DNA of 64,000 nucleotides from an uncultured Bacteroidales bacterium (GCA_900318835.1 ONLW01000003.1:1-64000); one strand, 5' to 3'. Counted from the stretch's first letter, positions 9,050-18,091 are shown. Made by a program: numbers and translations. The notes: generated by a model from the letters alone, not told the origin.

Positions 9050-11674
9050 TTATTTTATGATAATTTCGTCCGTAAAGAGGTAGCTCGGCTGGTCCGGGGC
9101 TGGGTGCCACGAGGGCAGTGGACCGGGATTAGGCACCACCACACGGAGGTAGCGACGCGTAACCATAGCACTCAGATCAAATGCACAATACCTTTCTTCC
9201 TCTGTCAGATCATGCCTTTCAAGGTCAATGGCATAGTTTCTCAAGCGCATACCCGTCTCGCGAGGATCCATGTCAAACTCCTGTCGCTTGACGAGCGTCC
9301 ACTCCAGCCCGTCGGCAGAGGTGTAAACCCGTATCTCCTTGGGAGCAAGAATCCAGTCGAATGTATTCTGCATAAAGCGCATAGAAATATTGTGGAGGAA
9401 TTTGATCTTTCCAAAGTCAATGACTACATCGATGCTGTCGCCCCAATAGCCCTGCCAGTGGCCGTCGGCATAGGTGGTGTTGCTGCCCAGCTGGCCGTCG
9501 ACGAGGGCGTCCTCTCTCCCACCGCTGTAGATGGCCTTGTCGGTGGAGTATGGAGTGTTGAGGGTTATCTTGGCTCCCATGGCGAGGTGGCTCAACAGGT
9601 ATTGCTCGGAGATAACGCCCTCGCCATATTCATTATAGGTAATGGCGCGGATGGTAGCGGAGTGCTCAAGGGGGAAAGGTCCTTCATATTTTGTCGAGGA
9701 GGCGGTGGGCTCGGAGCCGTCGAGGGTGTAGTAGATGGGGCGGTCGTCATAGAGGGTTTTCAGTTTCACCATCGGAGTTTTCGGATTACTCTGAGTACTC
9801 GGAGGGAGAACCTCCATGAAGACATGGCGGTCGAGTTCAATCACCTCCCTCGCCAACTCGTCATACCTGTTGCACACGATATACCGCTCATACTCGCCGT
9901 TCTCCTGGTCCCAGAGGCGGAGGTACTCGCGCTTGAGGTTAAAGAGTGTCCGTAGATAATCTTCACTTCTAAACCTTATTTCCCAAATCAATCTTTCATC
10001 AAAATCAATACATTGCTGAAAAATTAATTTACGTAATACCGCCTTTGTACCGGTGGCAATCATTCGAGATACTGCATAATGTGCGTGAGGGTTAGCAGCG
10101 GAGTCAATATTCAGTGAATCTGTCAGATACCAATACAACGAACCACTATGTAAATAAATATCGTCAGATGTGTTTTCTGGGTTGAAGTTGAGGAGGGGCT
10201 CGAGGAGGGCGGCGGAGGTGTACCAGTCGCCGACGACGGGATTGTACATCAGGGCGCCGACGGCATAGAGGTCGCTGGTCTTGCTGGCGACCGAATCGCC
10301 AGCCACACTGTGGCCATAGAACAGGCGCTCGAAGTTCTCATTAAATTGGGCTTCGCGCTGGCGCAGCTCTTCGGGGTCGTCGGTCTTGAGGGGGTTCCAG
10401 GCCATCTCGGCGGCCCAGTACTGGGCATGCCAAGAGTTGTCGAAGAGAGCCTCACCATTGTCGTCCCAGCAGGTGAGCATGGCGCCTTCGGCACCGTCGC
10501 GGTAGCCGTCACGGAAGAGGTTGGCAATATTCTTGATGTAGCGCTGCGGCGTGGAGGTCATGGTGGCGCTGTGTCCCGTCGAGGCGGCGACCCAGAATGG
10601 GTTGCCCTGATCCTTGAAGGGTTTTATCAGGTGGTCGTAGCTGTCGAGCGGCTCATAGGCCCACATGATGTAGGTCATATCCTTCGGCAGTTGCTTCATC
10701 ATCGCAGGGTTCTTGGCGACGATGTCACCCCACATGACTGGCCTCACCCACAGTCCCTCTCCTGTGAGGAGAGGGGTGTTGTTTGACGCACGCTCCCCCT
10801 CTCTTTCTAGGAGAGGGGGCTGGGGGGTGAGGCTTTTAATAATATCGTAGCAGCGGTTGATATGGTTCACATACACTTGGTCAGCGCCGAGGCTATCAAC
10901 AAGACGTTTGGCTCGGCCAGTGCCCAGCTGCTCCGTCTCGTCGCAGTTAATGATAAAGAAGGGTGAGTTGGGGATGCGCTCGAAAGCCCCAGCGATGCGC
11001 TTGCGCAGGAAGTCATAAGTAGCCTCATCGTCAGGGTTGAAGTTGGCCTTGCTGTCCATCAGGTACTGATAGAACGGCACCCGCAGCGTCTTCTCGGCAT
11101 GGGCGAAGAGCTGCAGGTTTATCACCTCATCGGGGAGCGGCCTGCAGTCGGCGGCGTAAGCGGGTGCGAGGTCGGGGAATTCCTTCTGGTAGAGGGTGTG
11201 CTCGGTGTAGTAGTTGCTGAAATTGTACTTCAGCGCATGCAACACCTCGTACTGCTTCTGGCGGTAGGCCGCGTGGGGTACAGGTCCGCGGCTGATGTCG
11301 TCCATCCAACCGCGGTACTTATACACCGGCCAGTCGGTGATGGTGCAGCAGGGAATTGTGTCGTGCAGCAATTTCAGCTGCTCCAATGTAAGGTAAGCAT
11401 ACTGTCGGCCTTCTTCCCCTTCATACAATATGGTTATCTTACGAGGTGCAATGTCCAGTTGGTACATCTGCTTTTTATCAATTTGCATTATCCAACTGCC
11501 ACCACCAAACTGAATCTTTTCTTCCTTTATTTTCGCTTTAGCGAGCACACAGACCTTGCCATCTTTGGCTAACTCCACCTTCTGCGGCGTGGGTATCAGG
11601 CCGAGATTAATTTGTTCCTGTGCCGCAGCGGTCATGCCGACAGCCAGCAGCAACACTATGACAATCCGTTTCAT
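9050..11674 (-). CDS. Glycoside hydrolase family 20 beta-N-acetylhexosaminidase-like protein with chitobiase C-terminal and F5/8 type C domains
   Basis: 874 aa. The ATG at 11674 gives a clean signal peptide ([19 protein letters not shown]) and overlaps the pdxJ stop as ATGA, implying translational coupling. Order: GH20b-like N-terminal domain ([10 protein letters not shown]); GH20 barrel starting at [18 protein letters not shown] near residue 240 in the position of the GH20 Asp-Glu pair; a chitobiase C-terminal segment ([18 protein letters not shown]); a C-terminal discoidin-like domain ([15 protein letters not shown]). The expected reaction is removal of terminal GlcNAc or GalNAc from glycans in the periplasm or at the surface. 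About 31 residues after DIIK are encoded by a palindromic element inserted in frame (10741-10833), probably forming a surface loop. The exact substrate cannot be told. Confidence 0.82.
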   Translation of the reverse strand: MKRIVIVLLLAVGMTAAAQEQINLGLIPTPQKVELAKDGKVCVLAKAKIKEEKIQFGGGSWIMQIDKKQMYQLDIAPRKITILYEGEEGRQYAYLTLEQLKLLHDTIPCCTITDWPVYKYRGWMDDISRGPVPHAAYRQKQYEVLHALKYNFSNYYTEHTLYQKEFPDLAPAYAADCRPLPDEVINLQLFAHAEKTLRVPFYQYLMDSKANFNPDDEATYDFLRKRIAGAFERIPNSPFFIINCDETEQLGTGRAKRLVDSLGADQVYVNHINRCYDIIKSLTPQPPLLEREGERASNNTPLLTGEGLWVRPVMWGDIVAKNPAMMKQLPKDMTYIMWAYEPLDSYDHLIKPFKDQGNPFWVAASTGHSATMTSTPQRYIKNIANLFRDGYRDGAEGAMLTCWDDNGEALFDNSWHAQYWAAEMAWNPLKTDDPEELRQREAQFNENFERLFYGHSVAGDSVASKTSDLYAVGALMYNPVVGDWYTSAALLEPLLNFNPENTSDDIYLHSGSLYWYLTDSLNIDSAANPHAHYAVSRMIATGTKAVLRKLIFQQCIDFDERLIWEIRFRSEDYLRTLFNLKREYLRLWDQENGEYERYIVCNRYDELAREVIELDRHVFMEVLPPSTQSNPKTPMVKLKTLYDDRPIYYTLDGSEPTASSTKYEGPFPLEHSATIRAITYNEYGEGVISEQYLLSHLAMGAKITLNTPYSTDKAIYSGGREDALVDGQLGSNTTYADGHWQGYWGDSIDVVIDFGKIKFLHNISMRFMQNTFDWILAPKEIRVYTSADGLEWTLVKRQEFDMDPRETGMRLRNYAIDLERHDLTEEERYCAFDLSAMVTRRYLRVVVPNPGPLPSWHPAPDQPSYLFTDEIIIK
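10741..10833. repeat. MITE/REP-like palindromic element inserted in frame in the GH20 gene
   Basis: Terminal inverted repeats: 10741-10763 begins GCCTCACCCACAGTCCCTCT and 10809-10833 is its near reverse complement, ending TGGGGGGTGAGGC. Inner G/C-rich segments are also complementary. On the gene strand it encodes a proline/leucine-rich insert ([12 protein letters not shown] ... LLTGEGLW) without a stop or frame change. No target-site duplication was confirmed. Confidence 0.7.
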
Positions 11675-12405
11675 TTCAAACAATCCAAATAACGATGGAT
11701 GGTCTCCTCAATGCCGAGGTATAGGGCGTCGGAGATGAGGGCATGACCGATGCTCACCTCGTCGCACCAGGGAATCTGCTGGTGGAAATAGGTGAGGTTT
11801 TCCAGACTGAGGTCGTGACCGGCGTTGAGGCCGAGGCCGCAGTCGCGAGCCACCATGGCAGCCTCGACGAAAGGCTTTATTGCCTCTTCACGACCCTTGG
11901 CATATCGACTGGCGTAGCTCTCAGTATAGAGTTCCACGCGGTCGGTACCGGTCTTCGCGGCCATCTCAATCATCTGCGGATTGGCGTCGATAAAGATGCT
12001 GACGCGGATGCCACAAGCCTTGAACTCCTTAACGACATCCTTCAGATAATCCTGATTCTTGACAGTGTCCCAACCAGCGTTGGAGGTCAGCACACCTTCG
12101 GCATCCGGCACCAGTGTCACCTGGGCAGGCCTGATTTCCTTCACCAAGTCAATAAAACCATAAGGCTTGCTTTTGGATATTCCTTTCGGGTTACCCTCTA
12201 TATTATACTCCACGCCTATCAATGGCTTGATGGCCAATGCATCGGCGTAACGGATATGACGTTCGTCGGGTCTCGGATGTACGGTGATACCCTGGGCTCC
12301 AAAACGCTCGCAGTCCACAGCAAACTTTAACACATCGGGGGTGTTGCCACCACGTGCGTTACGGATGGTAGCCACCTTGTTGATATTGACACTAAGTTTA
12401 GTCAT
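11671..12405 (-). CDS. pdxJ: Pyridoxine 5'-phosphate synthase PdxJ
   Basis: 244 aa, full length for the family. It opens [20 protein letters not shown], with HPRPDERHI and a later [13 protein letters not shown] segment, all typical of PdxJ. Known role: the last step of the DXP-dependent vitamin B6 route, condensing 1-deoxy-D-xylulose 5-phosphate with 3-amino-2-oxopropyl phosphate to pyridoxine 5'-phosphate in the cytoplasm. It starts two bases after the metK stop and its TGA overlaps the GH20 start (ATGA), so the three genes should share one transcript from the promoter at 13801. No other B6 gene is in the window. Confidence 0.96.
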   Translation of the reverse strand: MTKLSVNINKVATIRNARGGNTPDVLKFAVDCERFGAQGITVHPRPDERHIRYADALAIKPLIGVEYNIEGNPKGISKSKPYGFIDLVKEIRPAQVTLVPDAEGVLTSNAGWDTVKNQDYLKDVVKEFKACGIRVSIFIDANPQMIEMAAKTGTDRVELYTESYASRYAKGREEAIKPFVEAAMVARDCGLGLNAGHDLSLENLTYFHQQIPWCDEVSIGHALISDALYLGIEETIHRYLDCLK

Positions 12406-12407
12406 AG

Positions 12408-13667
12408 TTATTTCAGTTTGAATTCACGTTTGATGGCGTCTACCATGTCCAGTTTTTCCCAACCAAAGAACTGGACTTTTTTGGTACGCTTACGACCAGC
12501 AGCATCATAGAATACCACAGTCTCCTCCTTAGGGTCGCGGCCCATGTGGCCGTAGGCAGCGGTGCGACGGTAGATGGGGTTCTTCAGTCCGAAACGCTGC
12601 GTGATGGCATAGGGCCGCAGGTCGAAGAGTTTTCCCACTCGCTTGGCTATCTCGCCATCGGTCATCTTCACCTTAGCGGTACCATAAGTATTGATATAGA
12701 AGCCTACAGGCTCGGCCACACCGATGGCGTAGGCCACCTGCACCAGCACTTCGTCGCAGAGTCCCGCGGCCACCATATTCTTTGCGATATGGCGGGTGGC
12801 GTAGGCTGCCGAGCGGTCAACCTTCGAGGGGTCTTTGCCGCTGAAGGCGCCGCCGCCGTGGGCACCGCGGCCACCGTAGGTGTCGACGATAATCTTGCGG
12901 CCTGTGAGACCGGTGTCGCCGTGGGGACCGCCGATGACAAACTTGCCCGTGGGATTGACATACAGCTTATAGTCCTTCTTGGCAAAAAGGGCACGGTTCT
13001 TGGCGTTGATGCGCTTGAGCACACGCGGTATCAGTATCTCGCGCACATCCTTCTCAATCTGCTTGAGCATCTTGCGCTCACTATCGAACTCGTCGTGTTG
13101 GGTGGAGAGGACGATGGTGTCGACACGCAAAGGCTTGTTATCGTCGCTATATTCGATGGTGATCTGACTCTTGGCGTCGGGGCGCAGGTAGGTCATCACC
13201 TTGCCCTCCTTGCGTATCTTGGTCAGCTCCTGCAGGAGGATATGAGCCAGCGTGATGGGCAGCGGCATGTATTCGCGCGTCTCGTTGCAGGCATAGCCGA
13301 ACATCATGCCCTGGTCGCCGGCACCCTGCTCCTCCTCTTTCTTGCGACTGACACCTTGATTGATGTCACCACTCTGGCCGTGGATGGTGGAGAGCACGGC
13401 GCACGACTCGGATTCGAACTTGTATTCGCCCTTGGTGTAGCCTATCTCTTTGATGACGTCGCGCACGGTCTCTTGGATATCGACCCATCCATTGCAGGTC
13501 ACCTCGCCGCTCACCACGGCCAGACCCGTAGTCACCAACGTTTCGCAGGCCACATGGCTCTCGGAGTCGCGGCGGAGGAATTCGTCGAGCAGCGCATCGC
13601 TGATCTGGTCAGCCACCTTGTCGGGATGGCCCTCGGAAACACTTTCGGAAGTGAAGAAATAACTCAT
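12408..13667 (-). CDS. metK: S-adenosylmethionine synthase MetK
   Basis: 419 aa. The N-terminus [20 protein letters not shown] is diagnostic. ATP-binding [14 protein letters not shown] and the glycine-rich [18 protein letters not shown] are intact. It makes S-adenosylmethionine from methionine and ATP, the cofactor for the radical SAM enzymes encoded nearby (15022 and hydG). It is the first gene of the metK-pdxJ-GH20 operon. The leader of about 125 bases between the promoter at 13801-13808 and the ATG showed no S-box or other SAM riboswitch that I could recognise. Confidence 0.97.
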   Translation of the reverse strand: MSYFFTSESVSEGHPDKVADQISDALLDEFLRRDSESHVACETLVTTGLAVVSGEVTCNGWVDIQETVRDVIKEIGYTKGEYKFESESCAVLSTIHGQSGDINQGVSRKKEEEQGAGDQGMMFGYACNETREYMPLPITLAHILLQELTKIRKEGKVMTYLRPDAKSQITIEYSDDNKPLRVDTIVLSTQHDEFDSERKMLKQIEKDVREILIPRVLKRINAKNRALFAKKDYKLYVNPTGKFVIGGPHGDTGLTGRKIIVDTYGGRGAHGGGAFSGKDPSKVDRSAAYATRHIAKNMVAAGLCDEVLVQVAYAIGVAEPVGFYINTYGTAKVKMTDGEIAKRVGKLFDLRPYAITQRFGLKNPIYRRTAAYGHMGRDPKEETVVFYDAAGRKRTKKVQFFGWEKLDMVDAIKREFKLK

Positions 13668-13800
13668 AATTACACTACTTTTAACTGTTAATACTTGGGT
13701 TTTAACAGTGAAAAGATTGTACTGAAGTCGCCATGAATTAACGCTTTAGCATTTTTTCAAGTGGTTGCAATCATTACAAATCTATCCACATTTGCAGGTG

Positions 13801-13808
13801 CAAAGATA
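13801..13808 (-). promoter_or_regulatory. Promoter -7 element TATCTTTG for the metK operon
   Basis: CAAAGATA on the plus strand reads TATCTTTG on the minus strand. A TTTG -33 box (CAAA at 13827-13830) lies 18 bases upstream. It is divergent to the promoter at 13851. Confidence 0.75.
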
Positions 13809-13850
13809 CGACTTTTTCTCAAATTCCAAATTTTTATTCAAAAAAAAGTA

Positions 13851-13858
13851 TATTTTTG
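13851..13858 (+). promoter_or_regulatory. Promoter -7 element TATTTTTG for the 149-aa membrane protein
   Basis: TATTTTTG followed by CACCG, 27 bases before the ATG at 13885. Its position argues against a longer reading frame that begins at 13765, upstream of the promoter. Confidence 0.6.
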
Positions 13859-13884
13859 CACCGAAATTTAAATTGGGAAACACC

Positions 13885-14334
13885 ATGTTAGAAGATGATC
13901 TTGAAAAGCTGAACAATCTTGTTTCAAGAAAGAAGAATTATGAATCATGTATCAAGTGCCTAACCCATAGCGAAGGCCCTCTTGTTGTCACCAACAGAGA
14001 AACCGGTCATACTGACTTCATAAATGGGAGACGTTTTGCAATGATTAGCAGAACGGAAACCAACTCCACGGGTTTCATTGATGAGAAGGCAGAGCCTCTT
14101 ATGCGAGCCATCTTTGAGCAGTTGCTTGCTGACGTTCAGAAAGAAATCGATGCTGTAGAATTAGGTGGCAAACCAGGCAAAGAGTCGGAATACAAAAGTT
14201 TCTACACAGAAGTGGTCAATCCCAGCCCTGAAAAAATCAAAAAAGAAAGCGACGAGCCATCAACAACGATGAAATGGGTGATTGCTATTGTAATAGGATT
14301 TCTGCTGTTATTATTTATGAACTTTATGCTTTAA
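13885..14334 (+). CDS. Small tail-anchored membrane protein of unknown function
   Basis: 149 aa, starting MLEDDLEKLNNLVSRKKNYE, chosen because the promoter lies just upstream. A charged soluble part of about 125 residues carries CIKCLTHSEGPLVVTNRETGH. The protein ends in one transmembrane helix (WVIAIVIGFLLLLFMNFML), so a tail-anchored topology with a cytoplasmic N-terminus is likely. I do not recognise the family. The gene is visibly richer in A/T at third positions than its neighbours. Its TAA overlaps the stop of the convergent gene at 14331, leaving no room for a separate terminator. Confidence 0.65.
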   Translation: MLEDDLEKLNNLVSRKKNYESCIKCLTHSEGPLVVTNRETGHTDFINGRRFAMISRTETNSTGFIDEKAEPLMRAIFEQLLADVQKEIDAVELGGKPGKESEYKSFYTEVVNPSPEKIKKESDEPSTTMKWVIAIVIGFLLLLFMNFML

Positions 14335-15035
14335 TCCTGTCCCCACACTTTAATACCACATTCTTTATACCTTGCAAAAGGATCGTCTCCCCATTGCCAA
14401 CCATCGGGCATCTTCTCCTTCAGTTTCTTTTCATTCAACTCATCATCCTCTTCCTTAAGAATAAAGCACACACTTACATCTTTGAGCATTGATTTAAACA
14501 CCTCTAAATCAAACTGGTCATTCTTATATAACTCAAAAATCCTCTTATAACAGAACGCAGTCGGGATAACATGCTCATAACGAAGAGCCATCTCGCTTTT
14601 ATTCTCTTTCTCTTTACTTCTTTTTTTTATTTCTCTATTCCATAAACGTCTAAAGGAATTACATAGACCAAGGCCTTCACAATCAAATGTATCATCATTA
14701 TTCAGAATTTGATAACACTTCATCTCTCCTAAAACCCTATTAAATAAAGCATTCACACATTCCCGTTTATTCAATCCCCATTTCCTTACATATTCTATAA
14801 GTGAACTAGAAAAAAACACAGAACCGACAAAAGCTTCTTTTAATAAAAAATCCAAGTCTTCATAGTCATATAATCCATCATCCTCGACACATAATATCTC
14901 GTCTTTTTCATCATCCTCTAACTTGTCCTTTGAATAATATTCAAGTATCTTCGTCACATATTTATATCGTGATTCAATATCCTTATTGTACCATCGATTG
15001 GGATCTGTGTATTTGTGTTCGTTAAACCCAGGCAT
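14331..15035 (-). CDS. Uncharacterised 234-aa protein overlapping the radical SAM gene
   Basis: The start MPGFNEHKYTDPNRWYNKD at 15035 overlaps the last 14 bases of the radical SAM gene, so it is probably co-transcribed with it. The protein is highly charged, with many E/D/K, no signal peptide and no membrane segment. The C-terminal half has RYEHVIPTAF, then CFILKEEDDELNEK, then GDDPFARYKECGIKVW. An EHVIP motif followed by a cysteine-rich turn is reminiscent of some HNH-type nucleases, but the rest of an HNH finger is not evident; this is a weak suggestion. Codon use is A/T-rich, unlike the radical SAM gene next to it, consistent with acquisition from elsewhere. Confidence 0.6.
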   Translation of the reverse strand: MPGFNEHKYTDPNRWYNKDIESRYKYVTKILEYYSKDKLEDDEKDEILCVEDDGLYDYEDLDFLLKEAFVGSVFFSSSLIEYVRKWGLNKRECVNALFNRVLGEMKCYQILNNDDTFDCEGLGLCNSFRRLWNREIKKRSKEKENKSEMALRYEHVIPTAFCYKRIFELYKNDQFDLEVFKSMLKDVSVCFILKEEDDELNEKKLKEKMPDGWQWGDDPFARYKECGIKVWGQD

Positions 15036-16110
15036 GGTGATTATTTTTTGTTCGCTTATAATGGCATATGAGCAGATTGCCGTTGTCGTCGTAGAGGTGG
15101 AGGCCGGAGCCTTCACAGTAGCGCCAGACCTTGCAGTCTTTGCACTGGCCTTTCCTGGCCCAAGAGCGGTCGCGCATCACCTGGAAGCGGTTCTGCCAGA
15201 CATCCCAGAAGTCGTCGCGGTAGATGTTGCCCTGGTCCATGTGGCTGCGCACAGAGGTGCAGCCGCTGATAGCGCCGTCACAACGAATTGAGGCCACTTC
15301 GACACCGCTGCGGCAGAAGAAGAAATGGTCGCGGACGCGCTGCTCGTAAGGGCCGAGGAAGCCCTCGCAGGCATAACTAACGTTGATTGCGGACGCGGCG
15401 TGCCGCGTCCCTACAATGAAATCAAGTATGCCTCGGAATTGCTCGTCGCTCAGTTGCAAGTCGGGGTCGTGGGCGGCGCGGCCCATGGGGAAGATGCTGA
15501 AGAGACGCCAGGCGGGGACACCAAGCGAAATCAGGAACTCTTTGAACTCCTCCAGATGGGGATAATTCTGTGGGTTGACACAAGTGACTACATCCCACAA
15601 AATATCCTTTTGCTTAGCAAGCAACTTGATGGCAGCAACGGCCTTCTCGAAAGACTGCGGGTGACAGCGAATCCAGTTGTGCTGCTCCTCGAAGCCGTCG
15701 AGGCTGACAGTTATACTATGCATACCGCTGGTCATCAAGCCTTCCAGCCGCTTCTCGTCGAGCAGAAAGCCGTTGGTAACGAGACCCCAGGGGTACTCAC
15801 GACGGTAAAGTTCGAGACCCACCTCTTCGAGGTCGTCGCGCAACAGGGCCTCGCCGCCGGTGAAAATAACAAACACCTTATGCATGTCCACATGAGGTGT
15901 GATAGAATCAATAACCTTCAAAAAATCCGCCGCCGGCATATCCTTCACGGCAGGCTGCACCTTGCAATCGCTCCCACAATGCCGACAACTCATGTTACAC
16001 CGCAGCGTGCACTCCCAGAAGAGCGTCCGCAACGGATGCAATTGCTCGTTGGTGTGCCGCAGACTCTTCTGCAGCTCAAGACCTAGACGTTGTTTGAGGG
16101 AAAGAGGCAA
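15022..16110 (-). CDS. Radical SAM/SPASM enzyme of the rSAM/lipoprotein system
   Basis: 362 aa. The SAM-binding cluster motif CNMSCRHC (CX3CX2C, Cys38, Cys42, Cys45) sits in WECTLRCNMSCRHCGSDC, followed by a typical radical SAM barrel (FTGGEALLRDDL, VTNGF, VSLDG). The C-terminal SPASM domain has clustered cysteines (CRSGVEVASIRCDG, CKDCKVWRYCEG, ICHYKR) that would bind extra 4Fe-4S clusters. It follows a lipoprotein gene by two bases. That pairing matches the 'rSAM/lipoprotein system' defined by genome co-occurrence in Bacteroidetes (TIGR04133 with TIGR04134, from memory). The modification is unknown; the lipoprotein is the obvious candidate substrate. The start is TTG at 16110; no in-frame ATG lies between the upstream stop and the cysteine motif. 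A palindrome at 15391-15410 adds GTRHAAS in frame. Confidence 0.87.
   Translation of the reverse strand: MPLSLKQRLGLELQKSLRHTNEQLHPLRTLFWECTLRCNMSCRHCGSDCKVQPAVKDMPAADFLKVIDSITPHVDMHKVFVIFTGGEALLRDDLEEVGLELYRREYPWGLVTNGFLLDEKRLEGLMTSGMHSITVSLDGFEEQHNWIRCHPQSFEKAVAAIKLLAKQKDILWDVVTCVNPQNYPHLEEFKEFLISLGVPAWRLFSIFPMGRAAHDPDLQLSDEQFRGILDFIVGTRHAASAINVSYACEGFLGPYEQRVRDHFFFCRSGVEVASIRCDGAISGCTSVRSHMDQGNIYRDDFWDVWQNRFQVMRDRSWARKGQCKDCKVWRYCEGSGLHLYDDNGNLLICHYKRTKNNHHAWV
15391..15410. repeat. G+C-rich palindrome inserted in the radical SAM gene
   Basis: GGACGCGGC-gt-GCCGCGTCC: perfect 9-bp arms with a 2-base loop, flanked by TTGATTGC and CTACAA. On the coding strand it contributes about VGTRHAAS before INVSYACEGF. 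It looks like a mobile palindromic repeat unit rather than conserved enzyme sequence. Confidence 0.55.
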
Positions 16111-16112
16111 GT

Positions 16113-16658
16113 TTATTTATTCTCCAGCTTTATTTCCACCTCTTTTTTGAAGGTGCCCTGATTCCAGCCGCCAGCGCCGGTGCGGTCCACGTCGGCCTGA
16201 TTCACCTTCATCTCCAGCACCTGGTTCTTGTACTCGCCGTTCTCCTGTCCGTCGACGTCGCGCACCATCAGCTTCACCTTCTCCTGCGGGATGCCGCTGT
16301 TGCTGATGACGAAATTGCCGTTCTTATCGGTCTTCACAGCGCTCTGCTCAAGCCATTCCTTCACCCGTTCGGGGTCTCCCTGCAACTCGCCATTCTTCAC
16401 CTCCATGCCGCGCTCCAGCATATTGACGCGGATATCCTTCACGGGACGTCCGTCGGCATCCTTCACCTGTCCACGAATCATGAAATTCATTGTCGGCACA
16501 CCATACATCAAGCGTATTTCTTCACGAGGCTTCATCTCCGGAGCCTCTCCGGGTTCAATCTTCGTCGCTTCCTTGTGGCAATGGCAGGCCGACAATCCCA
16601 AAGCGCCCATCACGGAGACGAGCAGCCAGTTCTTCAGTTTGAGATATTTTACTTTCAT
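16113..16658 (-). CDS. Lipoprotein partner of the rSAM/lipoprotein system
   Basis: 181 aa from the ATG at 16658. Basic N-terminus MKVKYLKLKNW, hydrophobic stretch, and lipobox LSAC with Cys25 as the lipidation site, then HCHKE. The mature part opens with MYGVPTMNFMIRGQVKDADG, a carboxypeptidase-regulatory-like beta-sandwich start, and ends in a beta-rich segment (GTFKKEVEIKLENK). Homologues are known only as a putative lipoprotein always beside a radical SAM/SPASM enzyme. The enzyme gene follows after two bases. Which residues might be modified is unknown; the early Cys-His-Cys-His (residues 25-28), the Met-rich segment and GTGAGGWN are visible candidates. The longer upstream frame is rejected because it lacks a signal sequence at its start. 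Confidence 0.82.
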   Translation of the reverse strand: MKVKYLKLKNWLLVSVMGALGLSACHCHKEATKIEPGEAPEMKPREEIRLMYGVPTMNFMIRGQVKDADGRPVKDIRVNMLERGMEVKNGELQGDPERVKEWLEQSAVKTDKNGNFVISNSGIPQEKVKLMVRDVDGQENGEYKNQVLEMKVNQADVDRTGAGGWNQGTFKKEVEIKLENK

Positions 16659-16692
16659 GTAAAAATAACGCTGCCATGTCAAAAAAATTGTG

Positions 16693-16700
16693 TATCTTTG
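16693..16700 (+). promoter_or_regulatory. Promoter -7 element TATCTTTG for the DAHP synthase/chorismate mutase gene
   Basis: TATCTTTG ends 12 bases before the ATG at 16713. The transcript leader would be only a few bases, close to leaderless. No clean TTTG -33 box is seen. Confidence 0.6.
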
Positions 16701-16712
16701 CAAAATCATTTT

Positions 16713-17768
16713 ATGAACAGAAACAATAATCCCTACCTTATCGCTGGCCCCTGCAGCGTGGAGAGCCGCGAACAACTACAGCAGGTTACACAAGCCCTTT
16801 GCGTCCTTCCGCAGGTGCGCCTCATCCGCGGTGGCGTATGGAAACCGCGCACCCGTCCCGGTGGATTCGAAGGCCTAGGCGAACCCGCTCTGAAGTGGAT
16901 GAAAGAACTTCAAGAAGGCCCCTTACGAATGGCCGACGGCAACCCCTTGCGATTCTGCACCGAGGTGGCGAGTCCCGAACATGTGGAGCTCTGCCTCCGA
17001 TATGACATCAACGCCTTCTGGCTTGGTGCCAGAACCACCTCCAACCCTTTCATGGTTGAGGAAATAGGGGAAGCTCTGCGCGGGACCAATTGCCAGCTTC
17101 TGGTAAAAAATCCCCTCAGCCCCGACCTGCGCCTATGGCTTGGCGCCATCGAACGTCTCACGCAGGTGGGTATCAAACGCTTGGCCGCCGTACACCGCGG
17201 ATTCAGCATGTACAATAATCACGGCTACCGCAATGCTCCTCTTTGGGAGCTGCCCCTCCATCTACGCCGCGCGCAACCCGACCTACCCCTCATCTGCGAC
17301 CCCAGCCACATCGGTGGCAACAGGCAACTCATTGAATCACTGTCCTTGTCGGCCCTGCAACTGGAGTTCGACGGTCTCATGGTAGAGGTTCACCCCCACC
17401 CGGCCAATGCCCTTACCGATGCCCCTCAGCAACTCACTCCCGACGATTTCACTACCCTCGTCAAAAAACTAACCAATTTTCAGACACAACGGCCCGCATC
17501 CCCAGATGCACGACTCTCCCCTCTGCGCCAACAAATCGACGACATCGACCACGAGCTCCTGCGCCTGCTGTCACAACGCATGGAACTCTCCCGGCAGATA
17601 GCCGCTGTCAAGCATGAGAGCCAGATGACTGTCTATCAAACCCAGCGCTGGCATGCCGTCATGGACGATCGCTTACAGTTGGCCTCCGAGCTGAACCTCA
17701 ATGCCGAATTTGTGAAAGAACTCCTTGAGACCATCCACCACGAAAGCCTTAAAGTCCAACTAGACTAA
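16713..17768 (+). CDS. Bifunctional 3-deoxy-7-phosphoheptulonate synthase / chorismate mutase (type II)
   Basis: 351 aa from the ATG just after the promoter. Residues 1-260 are a DAHP synthase of the KDO8P-synthase-like type: LIAGPCSVESREQLQ, GGVWKPRTRPGGFEG, FCTEVASPEHVEL, LVKNPLSPDLRLW, CDPSHIGGNRQL, MVEVHPHPANAL. Residues about 270-351 are an AroQ-type chorismate mutase helix bundle (LRQQIDDIDHELLRLLSQRM, IAAVKHESQMTVYQ, RWHAVM). The fusion catalyses entry to the shikimate pathway and the step from chorismate to prephenate, and the mutase part usually mediates feedback control. Shikimate kinase (aroK, 34443) is elsewhere in the window. The gene stands alone and ends at a strong hairpin. 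Confidence 0.92.
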   Translation: MNRNNNPYLIAGPCSVESREQLQQVTQALCVLPQVRLIRGGVWKPRTRPGGFEGLGEPALKWMKELQEGPLRMADGNPLRFCTEVASPEHVELCLRYDINAFWLGARTTSNPFMVEEIGEALRGTNCQLLVKNPLSPDLRLWLGAIERLTQVGIKRLAAVHRGFSMYNNHGYRNAPLWELPLHLRRAQPDLPLICDPSHIGGNRQLIESLSLSALQLEFDGLMVEVHPHPANALTDAPQQLTPDDFTTLVKKLTNFQTQRPASPDARLSPLRQQIDDIDHELLRLLSQRMELSRQIAAVKHESQMTVYQTQRWHAVMDDRLQLASELNLNAEFVKELLETIHHESLKVQLD

Positions 17769-17769
17769 A

Positions 17770-17804
17770 AAAGAAGACCCTACTCAATGAGCGGGGTCTT
17801 CTTT
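17770..17804. terminator. Bidirectional hairpin terminator
   Basis: AAAGAAGACCC (17770-17780) pairs with GGGTCTTCTTT (17794-17804), with A-run and T-run on the two sides. It serves the plus-strand DAHP synthase gene and the minus-strand rplU-rpmA pair. Confidence 0.85.
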
Positions 17805-17833
17805 CATTATGAAAAAAATCTTTTTACTTGATC

Positions 17834-18091
17834 TTATTCGACAGGAACCACTGACACGAAGGAGCGATCCTCGCGGCCTTTGTGGAACTTCACCACACCG
17901 TCGATGAGGGCATACAACGTATGATCTCTGCCCATTCCGACATTCTGGCCGGGGTTGTGGGCGGTACCGCGCTGACGGACAATGATATTGCCGGCGACGC
18001 ACTTCTGACCACCAAAAATCTTAACACCTAAGCGTTTGCTTTCGGATTCGCGACCATTACTGGAACTACCAACACCTTTTTTATGAGCCAT
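17834..18091 (-). CDS. rpmA: Large ribosomal subunit protein bL27
   Basis: 85 aa, full length. [20 protein letters not shown] and [21 protein letters not shown] are characteristic, and the glycine/lysine-rich N-terminus reaches toward the peptidyl transferase centre in known structures. There is no N-terminal extension of the Firmicutes cleaved type. It follows rplU by about 33 bases in the conserved order rplU-rpmA. It ends upstream of the hairpin at 17770. Confidence 0.97.
   Translation of the reverse strand: MAHKKGVGSSSNGRESESKRLGVKIFGGQKCVAGNIIVRQRGTAHNPGQNVGMGRDHTLYALIDGVVKFHKGREDRSFVSVVPVE

Noticed and set aside
13668-13800. A SAM riboswitch in the metK leader
   Set aside because: No conserved S-box or other SAM-riboswitch core could be traced; the leader is short and A/T-rich.
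13765-13884. A longer N-terminus for the 149-aa membrane protein
   Set aside because: It would begin upstream of, and read through, the TATTTTTG promoter at 13851.
15391-15410. G+C palindrome as a terminator or attenuator
   Set aside because: It lies in the middle of the radical SAM coding sequence and lacks a following T-run on either strand.
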